From positions 1,227,308 through 1,291,307 of the forward strand of contig CP145415.1 of NCBI GenBank assembly GCA_036867785.1: a stretch of 64,000 nt of DNA, in the 5' to 3' direction. The position numbers and the translations under genes were made by a program. The stretch comes from Plasmodiophora brassicae (Eukaryota; Endomyxa: Phytomyxea; Phytomyxea; Plasmodiophorida). The stretch's first letter is position 1. Each line of letters starts with the position of its first letter. A model generated the notes under the pieces. The model was not told the origin of the DNA, ran no database searches, and saw only the letters and a program-made list of their open reading frames with translations. Shown here one piece after another: positions 19,842 to 31,784 of this stretch.

Positions 19842-21875
19842 TTATGTATATCGCCTCTTCATGTCTTTGATGAAAGTTACCGTTCGCGACAGTACAGGCA
19901 TCAGGATAGGAACGAAGAACGGCGTGTAAACCGCATAGACGTGCTCGTCAGGGAAGTACATCAGCGGGATCATGGTCTCATCGAAGAATGCCGACTGCGC
20001 ATTGCTGTGCGCATCCAGGCACATATCGAATGCAGTCTTGTATTCGTGCCGCATTATTGCAGACCGACAGCCATCTGCAAAGCGGGCTCAGATTGAAAAA
20101 TCGGCACGTTTAGATGGAGATTTACGAAGAGACGAGACTGCGTTATGGACAAGAGCCGCAACGTGATCCTCAACGGGCAACTGTAAGTTCTCACGCAACA
20201 ATGACGAAAATGCTCCAAGCGTCTGGACTGCGCTCGCGTGGTTGGAACGTATGCGATCGCGTCGGGCAAGATCGACTTCCCATTGTGCCACTCCGGAAGG
20301 TGCAGCGAGCTGCTACGCATGGCATCGTTGTAAGTGGTTACGATACGCAGTCGAGATGTTACTTACGTCAATGTCAACGCCATCAACGGACCATGCAGGT
20401 AGCGGGAGCCCAAGAAGCGTCCTGATCTGCGCAACGACAACGCCCATGACCGAGGAGATGCGTTCGTCCGTTGGGCTATTAACAGTCTCCAGCGAGTTAC
20501 CGATTACAAGGCCTCCCCACCTAGGCAGCATGAACGATGTCGACGCGGGGGCAGCTAATCGACACGGAAATGAGTACACATACGGTCCTGCGGAACACGT
20601 CGGTAGGAGTACCAGCTGTCGGGCGGATCGTCAATGGTGTGTGCCGACGAGGGGGGATATAAATGAAAAAGTGTAACGCAGGAAACGATGGCGTGTGGAT
20701 AGACTCTGACACCAAGTGAATAAACCGGGCACGATAATCTGCGCGACGGCCAACTCACCAACGTTCCATTTCGTACGTCCAATAAACGTCTCCAGCTGCG
20801 AGGGGGTGATAAACGACACGTTGTTCCTGCCGACGTTGATGCCATCAACAATATCGGCGAAGTATACGACCTGGGAGTCCACCCGAGCGTTAAAGACGTT
20901 ACGGATCTCGTCAAGGAACGGAGTCAGGTGAGCTGCGTCCTTCACGTCAGAGCATCCGCAACGCATAGGACGATAACGAACCGTTTAAAACGTCTTTGAA
21001 GCTCCAGGATAATGCTTTGCTGGGGGTGTCGATAAGCAGCGAGAAAGAGAGCAGGTAACTTCGCTGAGAATGGACCTGCATATTGGACTGGCCGGCATAG
21101 CGTAAGCGCCGGCATTATTCCAGTGACATGATGGGTCCACCTGGTGCACAGCATCGCTCCCCGATACGATGGGCCTCCACATTGCACGGACCAGATCAGA
21201 ACAGCGCTGAACAAGTTCAAGTACGGGTTTTCCTCCTGATTGGACGTATAAACATACACATGGCCATGACGCCCAAATCAGCGTACCTGTTGTAATCCAC
21301 GCGTGTTTGTACTTGCCGAGGACGGACAGCTCCTTCGGCCCTTTGATAATGAACACGGTAATATCGGAACTATCCTCTGTGTCCGTCTTCAGCAAGTCAT
21401 CGAAGTCTATCCAGCTATGAACGGAAATGCCAGGCAATAAACGAATCGATGCAATGACCTTGCATGTCTTCCTCAGTTTTGGGCATTGCAGCTGCGAGCC
21501 GGTCAGCGCCGACGAGTGAACACAGAACATTGAATTGCTGTTGGTCAGCAACAGACACGTGTAACAGGGCTTCCAGACGATCGCAGAACGGTTTGGCCGT
21601 CGACAACGTGTCGTCTGCAAGGACAACGTGCAGGTTTGTTTGCCAGGATAGATCGGACTGCGACTATGTGAGTTTGCCTGTGGCGACCCTGCAAATTCGA
21701 GCAGCCGTACGCAGCTTGCCGGCAGATGAGACAAGTCAGGCAACGGGGCACGCTCCACCCGTGAAGTTGTCATGTAGACACCAGCACATAGAGCGAAATA
21801 TGCCAGGAAACACGACAGGATGACGACACGGGTGGTGACTGTTTCCTCCGGCACTGCACATCGTCCCATCAGCAT
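19842..21875 (-). CDS. PIGS: GPI transamidase subunit PIG-S
   Basis: Ten exons on the minus strand: 21875-21711, 21657-21459, 21406-21287, 21235-21168, 21087-20992, 20939-20759, 20703-20580, 20520-20367, 20312-20126 and 20074-19842; introns 51-80 nt; 508 aa (human 555). PIG-S belongs to the ER-membrane complex that attaches GPI anchors. The N-terminal TM (RVVILSCFLAYFALCAGVYM) followed by TTSRVERAPLPDL matches the family. Later landmarks are SWQTNLHVVLADD, FSLLIDTPSKALSWSF, LTPFLDEIRNVFNARVDSQV, MWGGLVIGN and the C-terminal MIPLMYFPDEHVYAVYTPFF before the second TM. It is convergent with Cactin (65 bp between stops) and divergent from the next gene (226 bp between starts). Confidence 0.9.
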
Positions 21876-22101
21876 CCGCGCGCACACCGAGGTCAGACCC
21901 GGCTACCATATAACGTGGGGCTCCCCGCCGCCGACGCCATCGACGACGCTGAACCCACCAGAACGCCACCGAAATGGCCCGCTGGCAGCAGACCTGTTGG
22001 TCGGCAACTTTCGAACGCAACGCCGATCGTTTTTTTGTGTGTTTGTGCGCCCGCTCAGTTTGTCGCCTCCCGCCTGGTCCGCTACCGCTGCTCTCCATGC
22101 C

Positions 22102-25100
22102 ATGGTGGACCTCAGCATAGTCGGCGCCATTGGCGACTTGCATCGAGGCACACCATGGAGTCGTCATCAGGCGAGACGTATCGCCTATGAGTCGTTGATT
22201 GATGGCAGAGAGGGGCGGTACAGGCACCGGCGCCGTTCCGACCTGGAGAGGTCCGTCTGGCAGCGCTTGCTGCAGGTTGAATTGCACATGCGCGCAACGG
22301 GACAGTCAGAGCGATCGTTTCGTCTTGAAGCCCTCGTTAGCACGGCGCTCTCGTAAGTGCGACTTCTAAGGATGCCATGCTTGCTGCTTCTCACGTACGA
22401 GCTGGCATGGTCGCAGAGCCGATCGTGTAACGCTAGAGAATGGCCGCACAATCCAGTGGACATCGGTCTGGCAGCTTCTGGATGTTCTTGTTCGTCTACA
22501 ACGAACACGACCTCCAGTAGATTCACGTTCCTTCGTCGCCAACTGTATGTTCGTCTGCTCCGCATGCCTACGTACCTAACCGACTTTGAGCAGTCTGGCT
22601 GCCGCCGACAAGATTCCGCAGTACCATTGCTGAGTTGCCGAAAATGATGGACGTGTCGCCAGGGCTACCACAACACGATCAGTATCCACCCTGCAACGGC
22701 CAAGCGGCGTTGTTTCGGGACCGTGTCGATGTGCTAGAGATGGATCGTCATTCGCGTTCACCTCCTGGCTGGGCATGTCTCCCGTTTCCATATAGAGATA
22801 GCAAGGCGGAACCTTCACTTAGCGTGCCTAAGGTATATCCGCATTTGTCGTACCATGTATGCAGGCCAAATAAGAAATTATCGCAGGCTGAAGAAATGGT
22901 GCAATCCGAAGTGGACGTTGAAGATCGGGTATCGTTCGAAAGCATGTATACTGCTGCCGTGTTCGGCGAAGACATCGAAATTACAGAGCAATCCGCATTC
23001 GTCGCCAACACGATGCTTGCACTTCAGGGCATTCCTTCGTCGTCGTTCGCACTCGACAGAACCTCTGGAAAGATCCATTTCCGTCCTGAGCGTTTGGTAT
23101 GTGGTCGCGTTCCCTGTTCGATCAAGGGGCTGCCGATTCTCATTTGCGCATTCCCTTTCAGGAGAATCACAGCGCTGTCTTATTACGTCACTGTAGCTGC
23201 TGGGTGATAGACGTTGCCGAATCTATTGTCCGACTGGAATCCCGGCTAGTATCGCTGAGCGCCAAGGACAGCGTTATCTCTCATTGGAAACGTCGTGTCC
23301 GAGATCAAATATGCGGCTATCGCATCGAAATGAATCTCGTCCAACCTCATCCAACCTGCGTGCTCGATGTGCTGTGTGGGCCGATTCGGGCGATGGCTGA
23401 GAGTTTCAAGCGTTTCGTCAACATCATGTTATGGTGCTCGAAAACCAGGTACACGGTTGCCCATGTCCTGATGATATCCGTCACCTGATGCCCCGAATGT
23501 GCCTTTAGTACTGGAGTCGATTTATTATCCTTCTTATTCGAATCGTGCGTCCAATTGGAAGCGCAAACGAGCAGCGTTAGTCGCATGGTTCACCACATGT
23601 TCGGCGAGTGCTTTTCGCTATACCTTCGCAGCCTGCGCCTGCGCCTCGTACCAGACGACACGATTATCGTCGTGGATGACAACACGGAGCCGTTGCGGTT
23701 CCCTGCATTTATGTCTGAAATTGCATCTGATGTCGCCCGGAGCGACAAGTGCCTTCGTAATTTGCGCCGTGCTGTAAGGCTCCGGCAAGCCTTTTCTTTG
23801 TTGGCAACCACTAATGTTCGGCATTACAGGCACCTGCATCTCAAGCGTTTGTCGATGAGCTCCGTGCCGCTCCTAGTATTTCGATGTGTCGATCCAGTCT
23901 GGAGCTGAACGTCTGCCAGCAGCAGCAGCAGGCACGTCTTCGCGAACTGGAAGCGGTACGTTCGCGACTCCAGAAAGCCATGAACCCTCCTGTGCAGTCA
24001 CCTCCGAAGCGGTACATCCCTCGTCGTCACGACACTGATCCGGCAGAGGCGCAACGACGCGCCTTGGCGACCGCTGCGAAACGTCGTCTCTTTGCGGAAC
24101 TTCGGACAGCGCATGAGGAGTCGATAGCGTCCCGTAAAGCGGCTGCTGACCTGGAACGGCGTCTAGATCGTCAGCTGATCGAAGACGGCCAATGGAAATT
24201 TGACGCCAAGCTTGCTCTTGCAAAAGACGAGCTGATCGAGATCTTCAGGCGCCGAGGCGCATCTTACGATCGCATTGATCGTTTACATCAGTGGCGGCAG
24301 CAGCGCCAGCGAGCACGAGTCCTGGTTGGCGATTCGCCGACAGTTGACGAACATTGGTCAGAATTTGCCGCCACTTCTTTCAACGATGGAGAACAGGGTA
24401 CCTTTTATGATTCTGGCTATGATGACGTCGAGGACGCTGGTATAAGCGCTGGCCGTACTGGCGATTCTCAAAACATTGATGCTGATGTCAACTACGGCGG
24501 AAGTGGTAGCGGGTATGCTACAGACGAAGTCACCGACGGTCACGATCAAGCAGAGCACGGGATCGAACTTGACGAGGCGACATCGACAGACAGCCACGAA
24601 GAAGGAGCAGCCATCGGGACTGTCGGCGATGCCGACCGAGGCCAAGCCTCTGACGATCGTGGGAAGAACGCTACTTCGTTGCCGCAACAGTTTCTTGCAC
24701 TGCTTCCAGTGTCCCTGTTGGCAGGCGACGCACGCTCCGAGGTGGCTCCATCAACAAGAGTGGTTGCCGATCACACGCCGAGTGAGGATCTTAGTCTGCA
24801 ACTGGGCGTTAAGTTCGGCCTGTTGCCAGTGCTGAGGGAGCGCTGCGCCCTGATCGACATGGTGTATGTGGCATGGGTTCTGACGCCGGAACCGTCCGGT
24901 CTGGGCTTGCCCGATCACGTGCGCAACCTGCGCCTGTTCTGCCTCCAGACGGCAGGCAACCTGTTCAACGAGTTCACCAGCGACTTACTCGAGACGTACA
25001 ACGTCAGCGGCGACCCTCTCCGAGACAACAGCGCCAAATTCCTCAATGGCCTTCTACAGTATCACATGCGTTCGGCGAATTATTCCTGCGATCGGCTGGC

Positions 25101-25788
25101 GTTCATCGACCAGGACAACGGCGAGTGCCGCCTGACCTACGACATCTCCGGGCCCATCTGCGATGTCATCACACAGGAAGCCCTTCTCGGGTACTCATCC
25201 ATCTTCAAGTTCCTGCTCCTCGTCAGGTACGTCTTGTGAACGTACCGTTACGTGTGTGCGTTCGGGTGTACTAACGGGTGTTTCAATAGACGGATGTCGC
25301 ATGCGCTGCGATCGGTTTGGCAGACTCGAGCGCCCGTGAACCGGCGCCTCATTCTGGCCCTGCATCAGTGCCGGCACTTCCTGACAACGTTGCAGGACTA
25401 TATCGATGGCGACGTTCTGCACCGGATCAGCCATGATTTCGCGCGGCGCCTTTCGCTGGCCAGCAATGTCGACGAAATGCGGGCCGCCCACGATGAATTC
25501 ATTGAAGGCATGCGCCGCGCCTGTTTCCTGACCGGGCCGGCAGCGCGCGCAGCGGGCATCTTCTCGACGATCTCCCGTCTCCTGGATCGACTACGCGTCC
25601 AGATCGCAGCGAACCGACCGGCGGACGACATCATCGAGCAATTCCAAGGTGCCGTCGATTTCCTCGTTCGCATTCAGCGCCAGATGGCAACGCAGAACCC
25701 CCTGGCGCACAATACGCTCCTGCTACGTCTCGATTTCAATGGGTTCTACAGCGATGCCCGTGCCCGCCGTCGCGCTGAAACCTTGTAA
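22102..25788 (+). CDS. Gamma-tubulin complex component (GCP/Spc97-Spc98 family, GCP5/6-like)
   Basis: Eight exons: 22102-22352, 22417-22544, 22594-22832, 22887-23096, 23162-23448, 23509-23773, 23830-25226 and 25290-25788; introns 49-65 nt; 1,091 aa. The last intron has a textbook TACTAAC branch site. The protein helps nucleate microtubules at basal bodies and spindle poles. The C-terminal GRIP2-type region is clear: LQLGVKFGLLPVLRERCALI, ETYNVSGDPLRDNSAKFLNG, YDISGPICDVITQEALLGYS then SIFKFLLLVRR across the intron, and LLLRLDFNGFY at the end. Between the GRIP halves lies a long acidic insert rich in Asp, Gly and Ser (about 24330-24660), as in GCP5/6-type members. The three N-terminal exons are inferred from frame and splice sites and are less certain. 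Confidence 0.88.
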
Positions 25789-25888
25789 ACTATTGAGGTT
25801 GCAACAGCAGCAGCGACAGAAGGATGGCGTGGGGAATGCAGGTGGCCAGGAGAATATATTGTGAAGGGGGACGGGGCGGAAACGTCTT

Positions 25889-26187
25889 TTAGTTGCCGCT
25901 GCCGACGAGAATGTTGTTGATCGGGATGTGGATCAGCTTGATGAAGAACCCAGTAAAGCCCATGACCAGGAATCCGACGGACGTTGCCAGGGCGATCTTT
26001 TTAAATTCTGTGTGACCAGGAATCAGGAGGCGACGAGACAACGACTCAGCGGTGCTGCCAGACCTTTGGCGTCCGGCTTCGTGCACTTGTTCAACAGGCG
26101 GTACGAATCGGCGGCAAAGTTGCGCAGCGGTCCAACAACGTAGTTGACGGGATCCTCGGTGAACGTTGCTGTCTGGCGGCGGCCCAT
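25889..26187 (-). CDS. SEC61G: Sec61 gamma (SecE) translocon subunit
   Basis: Two exons, 26187-26064 and 26007-25889, with a 56-nt intron; 80 aa. This is the small clamp subunit of the ER protein-conducting channel. The sequence is near-canonical: [40 protein letters not shown] and [20 protein letters not shown], ending LVGSGN. The intron falls inside the codon for the glutamate of KPDAKEF. It is convergent with the gamma-tubulin complex gene (100 bp between stops). Confidence 0.97.
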
Positions 26188-26670
26188 CGTGATACTGACA
26201 GATGACGTGTACAACAAACTGCCAACGCCAACGCCAACTCTGGCAAAACAGCGCGGCCGCCCGTCGGACTCCGGACCGCCCAGGTTCCCGAACGCGGGGA
26301 CTTTGCCTCGATGTTTGCTCGATTTTTGCAGGGGCAGTCATCTCCGGCAGAAGAAGGGCATGCACTACGTTGTACCGACCTGTCCCCAAGCCGCTTCAGG
26401 CCTAGTCGAACGAAGCACGGGAGGATACGACCCTGCGAAAGCATCGTTCGCTGCGCGTGACGTTGGTGGCAGCAAGCGTGAAATCATGCCATGTAGCACC
26501 CAATGTCCAAGACGTCGACACGGGCAGACGGGACAGCGGGTCAGACCGTCGTGGCCGACATTGCCGTTCATGTCATGTGCCTTCATGCAAAACGCGCATG
26601 CGAGGTAATTAGCGGCATGGTTTACGATACTGGGGTTCCCAGTCTGCTACGCGGGACGCCCATTGTCTCC
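26188..26670. other. Intergenic, nothing recognised
   Basis: About 480 bases upstream of Sec61 gamma and downstream of the next minus-strand gene. Several ORFs of 60-150 codons exist on both strands, but none has a motif or a plausible splice partner. Confidence 0.4.
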
Positions 26671-27648
26671 TTATGGCCTGCCGTGCTTGTCCTTCGAGAA
26701 CCTGCTGTACAGGTCGCCCTGCTCAATCAGCTCGATGGGGCCGACCGACATGAGCGGCCGGATTGGTCGAATGCGCCGTGACGACGAGATGAGCATGTAC
26801 GCGTACGTCGAATTCGTGCCGTGCACGGCCCGAGACGAATTATTGCGAGCCTCCAGCGACGCTACCCTGCACAGGTATCATCAGCAACGTGTGCCGGCAG
26901 ACGTAAGTTGCACAAACGATTGCGATTTGTCAAGCAGCTTGTTGACATCGACGGGTCGATGTGCTCCCAGGTTCCCCTGCGACCTGCTCGTGCGAACCCT
27001 GTCCGCAAAGGCGACCGAGGCCCTCATCGGATACCGGACGCGGATGGCCCCTTCTGGTGTCGCATACGACCCCGGCCCAACGTTACCATCCACGTGCTGA
27101 TGGCCAGGGATGGGTGCCCGGGGTATGGTGACACCCCGTTTGTCTAACGTGCTGATGGACAGGCCAACTCCTGACGACATCGAGGCACTGTGCTGTAACG
27201 ACAGCTTGGGAGCGGTCGGGAACGACACCGATGGGCCCGCTGGTAACGTCCTGGGCGTTAGCAGCCGGAACGCATCCGGCAGGTCGTCTAGCGATGGGGC
27301 CGAGTACCGAGACGGGGCCAACGTGAACGGCTCCTTGGCTCGACAGATGGATCGAGGGGCGGTCACCGGCGGGGGCATGTAGTAATTGCCCGGATCCGCC
27401 GACCGCCGTTCGATAGGGGCCCGGCACTGTGAGAATGTGTACCCAGGCAGCGGACGAAACGATTCGCTATTCAGATTCGGGGGGCGTCCACGAAGACGGC
27501 GCCGGGCAACAGCCTGACGACTGGGCACATAGTACTCCTCTCGCACCCATCGCTGGGTCTCGAGGTTGACCTCGTGGCGCCACCGACTCGCGTCATCGCT
27601 CCACGCCGATGCACTCCATTGTTGCTGCGGGCGCCCAGGTGCCAGCAT
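26671..27648 (-). CDS. PG-rich (SHIPPO/STPG-type) flagellar-associated protein, probable
   Basis: Two exons, 27648-26918 and 26866-26671, with a 51-nt intron; 308 aa. Sperm-tail PG-rich repeats occur in proteins bound to ciliary microtubules. One clear repeat is NVGPGSYATPEGAIRVRYPM. A second, weaker copy is ADPGNYYMPPPVTAPRSIC, with LAPSRYSAPS between. The protein is basic and rich in Pro, Arg and Ser with no membrane span. The last exon (YAYMLISSSRRIRPIRPLMS) adds a charged tail. Assignment rests on the GPGSY repeat alone; other low-complexity basic proteins can mimic it. Confidence 0.55.
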
Positions 27649-28029
27649 TGTACCACCTACCTATAGGACAGGGGTACGACCCGTCGATCTATGAATGTGC
27701 GGTTGCATCGGGCACGCCTGACGATGCAGAAGCTCAGCCACTGGAGTCATACGAATTCGCCGCACCTCGTTCACACTGCGATTACCCACCCGACGGATTC
27801 TAGCATGGTGGACGTGGAATCGAAGAACGGAACATGGAGGGCGAGGGTGACGTCGGTGTCAACCCAAGCGCAGGAGCAGATGTGCTGCGGCGAGCTCCAT
27901 ACTGTGGGGGCGACGTCGCGTATAGTGCTGTGTGGCCATGGGTATGTCACTTCGACATGGTATGTACGTATATACTTTATATGTATGACTCCAGTAGCCT
28001 GGAGGAATGCCCATCAGGGCACCGAGTGA
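27649..28029. other. Intergenic, AT-richer patch
   Basis: About 380 bases between two minus-strand genes. It contains a locally AT-rich tract (TATGTACGTATATACTTTAT near 27960-27980), probably promoter or 3' processing sequence. No gene is seen. Confidence 0.4.
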
Positions 28030-28366
28030 CTACCGCTCGCGCATGATGACAAAGACGACGTAGACAAATAGGGAGACAATAGAACATGAGGCCAGGAGGA
28101 TGACAGCCATCTGAATGATCTGGCACTTGTGCGTGTTGAGGAGCGATCTGGAGTTTTTCGACGATGCCGAGGACGCCCGACCGTACCTGGCCAGAGATGG
28201 ATGCGTTTCTTCGCTGACGGGTTTGGGTGTGGACATGTCGATATCCTCTCGGGCCTCGAACCATACCGACCTCCCCTTACCAGTCACCGGCAGCGCTGCC
28301 GGCGCTGATCGCTGACGTCGATGTCGTCGCTGTTGCTGATGTTGCCGACTGACATACCTATCGGCG

Positions 28367-28406
<40 letters not shown>

Positions 28407-28932
28407 TACTCGGTGCCCGGATCGGATAGTAGTACGACAGTGGCTGCGATGACGACCGCGAGGATGACGACGACGGTGACGTGGAAGCAGATTGCGAGTG
28501 CAGGTCTTCGTCAATCTTCTCGACACGATACGGGCCGTCGTCGAGTTCGTCGGGTGGATCGATCGTGATAATCACGGAGGAGCTGGCACTGCGGCGAGGA
28601 CCATGCCGACGACTATTGCGGCTCTGGATCGGCGGGAACCTACCTACCAACGGTGTCACCTCCTTGCTGGATTGGGGCTGGTCGTCAGCGTGCCGAGAGG
28701 TTCGCGGTTTGAAGTAGACAATGGGTTCTTCGGGGTCGGAGCGTTTCGTCCCCGACGACGTCGCCCTTTTCAGGACCGGTTTCGGGACGTACGTCATGCC
28801 AAAAGGCAACTGGGTGCCATCATTGTCGGGACGACTGAGAACCTCCTTGACGAAGTCACCGCCCGATGACGGTGACGACTGCTCGGCAACGGCACGACGA
28901 AAGCGCCGTGCGTTTCGCGGGTCGGCGGCCAT
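28030..28932 (-). CDS. Tail-anchored protein with polyglutamine tract, unknown function
   Basis: Single exon, 300 aa from the first ATG at 28932. The long N-terminal part is polar and disordered-looking. It has a serine run (SASTSPSSSSSRSSSQ), a Q-rich stretch (KQQKQQQQQQQQQ, a CAG/CTG run near 28366-28405) and arginine-rich patches. The C-terminus is one hydrophobic span (IIQMAVILLASCSIVSLFVY then VVFVIM) followed only by RER, which fits a tail anchor facing the cytosol. I do not recognise a family. The CAG tract could vary in length between strains. Confidence 0.7.
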
Positions 28933-29203
28933 GAATGTTCGCAAGAGTGCAGATGGGTCAACGACCAGTCAGCATTGGCGTATCGCCAACTACAGCGGCG
29001 GGACGGGGCGTTGCACCTTTGCAACGACTGGTACAGTGACGCAAGGCAGGGTGGCGCGTGCCTGCACCCCGACACGGTGACAACTCATGACGATGGCGCA
29101 CCTGGTATGTACAATGAACCGATTAACGCATCGGTACGGCGTCGATTTACGTGATTTCCAGGATCAGCTCGGTTCGATGCCGCTGGGACGTATCGCGATG
29201 ACT

Positions 29204-30364
29204 TCATTGGGCCTGGACGCGAGGGCGGGAGGACGACGCCCTGGCAGATACTGGCGGGAATCGGTACTCCTGTACGAACATGGATCCTTGCTTGCCTGTG
29301 AACATTGGCGAGAAATTGTAGATCAGGTGCGCATCTTCCGCCTGCACGCTCGGGAACGTCGCATGGGATCGCTTGCAGGCATCGATGAACAGATCGGCGA
29401 GGTATTGCCCGGCGGATCGCGCCGGTCCCGTATGGGGTATCGCATAGCGGGACGCCCACTCGAACCTGTCTCGACGATCGATTAGTCATGTGGATCACGC
29501 AGCATGACCCGCGGTTACAGCGGCTTCTCGGGATGAAATTGGACACCGAAGATGGGTGCCTCGACGCCTTCGAAAGCGGACACGAAACGACGCTGGGCCC
29601 TGTCGACGTTGGTCGCCACAACGCGAAGACGTGACGACAGCGTCTCCTGGAACTTTGCGGGCGACACGCCCATGACGTGATGGTTGTACGTGATGTTCAG
29701 CGTCTGCAAATCCTGGAACACTGCCAGCCCGCCCGGTCTGCTGGCCGCTGTCCACCACGAAGTCAGGGAACAGGCGCGTCGAGAAAGCCGCACACATCGA
29801 TTGTCATACGGAACATTCGCCCACCCCAGGCATTACGAGTGAATTCCAGCGGCATCGCAATGTCCAGTGCGTCGAATCGGTCTAGAACGCCAATAGCAAG
29901 ATGGCTCAATGCGGCAGCGATGGCTTCGAACCCTTTGCCCTGTTTGATCATTGCATCCGGTGACAAGTGTGCACTGTTTACGTACCGAGGCATATGCCGA
30001 ACAAGGGCAGGGCTCGCCCATTGGCGTTCTCATTCAGGACATAGTCGACGATGGTGACGATGGAATGGGATACGCGTTTATGGGGGTCCAGATCGGCGCC
30101 ACCACCAGTCAGCAGCACCCCGCTGAGGTGCGACAGCAATTCCAACAGGTCATCGTGCGCGATATCGAAATCGATCGGGACGGCACGCGCGCCACCAGCC
30201 TCGACGAACTTCACGTAGCTCGCCGCGATATACGACCCGCGCTCATGGCGATCGCCCTCGAGTGGCAACGACAGGATTCCGACGATGGGTCGATCGGTGT
30301 CGGAGGATACGGGCCCGGATGCCAACCAGACGACGAGGACGACCAAGGTAATACATAACGTCAT
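29204..30364 (-). CDS. GGH: Gamma-glutamyl hydrolase (folate hydrolase), secreted/vacuolar
   Basis: Four exons: 30364-29986, 29932-29810, 29747-29519 and 29465-29204; introns of 53, 62 and 53 nt; 330 aa. It removes gamma-linked glutamates from folyl- and antifolyl-polyglutamates in lysosome or vacuole, or outside the cell. A signal peptide (MTLCITLVVLVVWLASGPVS) precedes RPIVGILSLP, SYIAASYVKFVEAGGARAVP and GVLLTGGG. The nucleophile cysteine lies in GICLGFEA, restored exactly at the first junction, and the catalytic histidine in GVQFHPEKPLFEW across the third. Near the C-terminus LIYNFSPMFTGKQG matches the family. The third intron contains a GACTAAT branch-like site. Confidence 0.95.
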
Positions 30365-30691
30365 CCGCGCGACTGGATGTTGAGTGGTCACGACGCAAAG
30401 TACCGTAACGCGATCCGCGCCAGACTGCGATTGGATCTGCCCCCCGCGCTTCTGGACTATTTCTCGTTCAATCTGTCGCTAGCTGCAGGACGACCCCGCC
30501 TTGGCACACTCATGCGAGGGATACGTCATCCAGCGTATCGCAAGTCCAAGACCAGCTCACACAGGAAGCGGCAAGCGAGGACCTTTGCTTACGTAACCGA
30601 CAAATTGGAATGCATCATCTGTAGAGCTCCGTCTCTGTATTGGAATGTAGCCACCCCCGGTTTGGGCGCGGTCAGCGCAGGTAGGGCGCAA
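30365..30691. other. Intergenic, nothing recognised
   Basis: About 330 bases upstream of gamma-glutamyl hydrolase and downstream of the next minus-strand gene. No motif-bearing ORF is present. Confidence 0.4.
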
Positions 30692-31264
30692 TCACGTCTC
30701 CAGGTTCTCAAAGAAGTCGTCGCCCATCGCTTCTTCTTCCGATTCGTCTTCGTCCTCATCGTCGTCCGGGAAGACGCCCTTGTTGATCAGGTACTGGATC
30801 GAGGTCTTGACGGCCACATCGCGAACCTTGGCAGGGAAAACGCCATTGCCCTTGTCAGCCTCCATCTGGCCCTTGCAGATGTAGCCAGTGCCAACGTCTG
30901 GATCAGCACAGATGATTTTGCCATTGTAGGCGGCCATTGTGTGGTTCATCCACTCAAAGACGTTGACCTTGTCAGCGAGGTCTTTCGGGACGTAGCCCAC
31001 GGCATTCAGCTTGTCCGAGTCGTACGAGAAGATCATCTTGCCGACGGCGCCAGATCCACCCTTGCGCTCCTCAGCGTTCGCATCAACGGGCGCATTCATG
31101 GCAGTCATGCACTCGACGAGGAGCGACATGTCGCCTTCGGGAGTGTCAACAGTGGTGGCGAAAAATCGCAGACCACCCATGTCTGACCATCCCTCGATCT
31201 CGACGCCCTTCTTGCCGCCCTCCTTAACGACCTTGGCCAGGCGCTTCGGGTCAACGTTCGTCAT
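30692..31264 (-). CDS. Conserved-looking 190-aa protein with acidic tail, unknown function
   Basis: Single exon, 190 aa from the ATG at 31264. The compact body has features that look constrained: GWSDMGGLRFFATTVDTPEG, AEERKGGSGAVGKMIFSYDS, NAVGYVPKDLADKVNVFEWM and YLINKGVFPDDD. It ends with a run of Asp/Glu (EDEDESEEEAMGDDFFENLE). There is no signal peptide or membrane span, so it is probably cytosolic. It resembles unannotated proteins I have seen in other protists, but I cannot name a family or function. Confidence 0.75.
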   Translation of the reverse strand: MTNVDPKRLAKVVKEGGKKGVEIEGWSDMGGLRFFATTVDTPEGDMSLLVECMTAMNAPVDANAEERKGGSGAVGKMIFSYDSDKLNAVGYVPKDLADKVNVFEWMNHTMAAYNGKIICADPDVGTGYICKGQMEADKGNGVFPAKVRDVAVKTSIQYLINKGVFPDDDEDEDESEEEAMGDDFFENLET

Positions 31265-31784
31265 CTTGTCCAGGATATGGAAATGAGAGCGGCTGGCGGC
31301 AGTGCGCGCTCGAAACTGCGCCACGGTGTCCGGACGATACCGTACATACGTGGCCCGCTTGGAAACAGCGCAAGTGGACCCCACAGGCCCACACACTGGT
31401 ACACAAGCGCATAATAATGGACCATGATGGCGGGTTCTTGCTGCCGCAACAAATTATCTAGAGGACAACGGGGAACCTTTCTTTCTCACTGCGTCAATCG
31501 AAACCAGCCTTGTATCATAGGGACCGGGTAACCCAACAGATCACCGAAGGCCCCGAACAATAATATTGTCCCGGCTGGACGCTCAACGCGTTCCGCTTTC
31601 TCTGCGGGCTGAAATAACCGATCCGCTGGGTTCGCTACGTAGGTGCTCACGACGGGACGACTTAGGAATTTCGTGGGTACGTCAAAAGAAGAGTCCGGAG
31701 GTTCTGGTACACGGGATTTCAAGTCGACGAATCCAGTAACGGGTCGCCCGCTCGGCACTCAGTTGTCCGTCCGCGGACGCGTCC
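31265..31784. other. Intergenic between divergent genes
   Basis: About 520 bases separating the minus-strand acidic protein from the plus-strand E4 ligase. A minus-strand ORF (31486-31758) has no ATG start or recognisable motif and is not called. Confidence 0.4.

Noticed and set aside
30377..31186. 269-aa plus-strand ORF
   Set aside because: It is antisense to the acidic-tailed protein gene, whose composition and ATG are more convincing.
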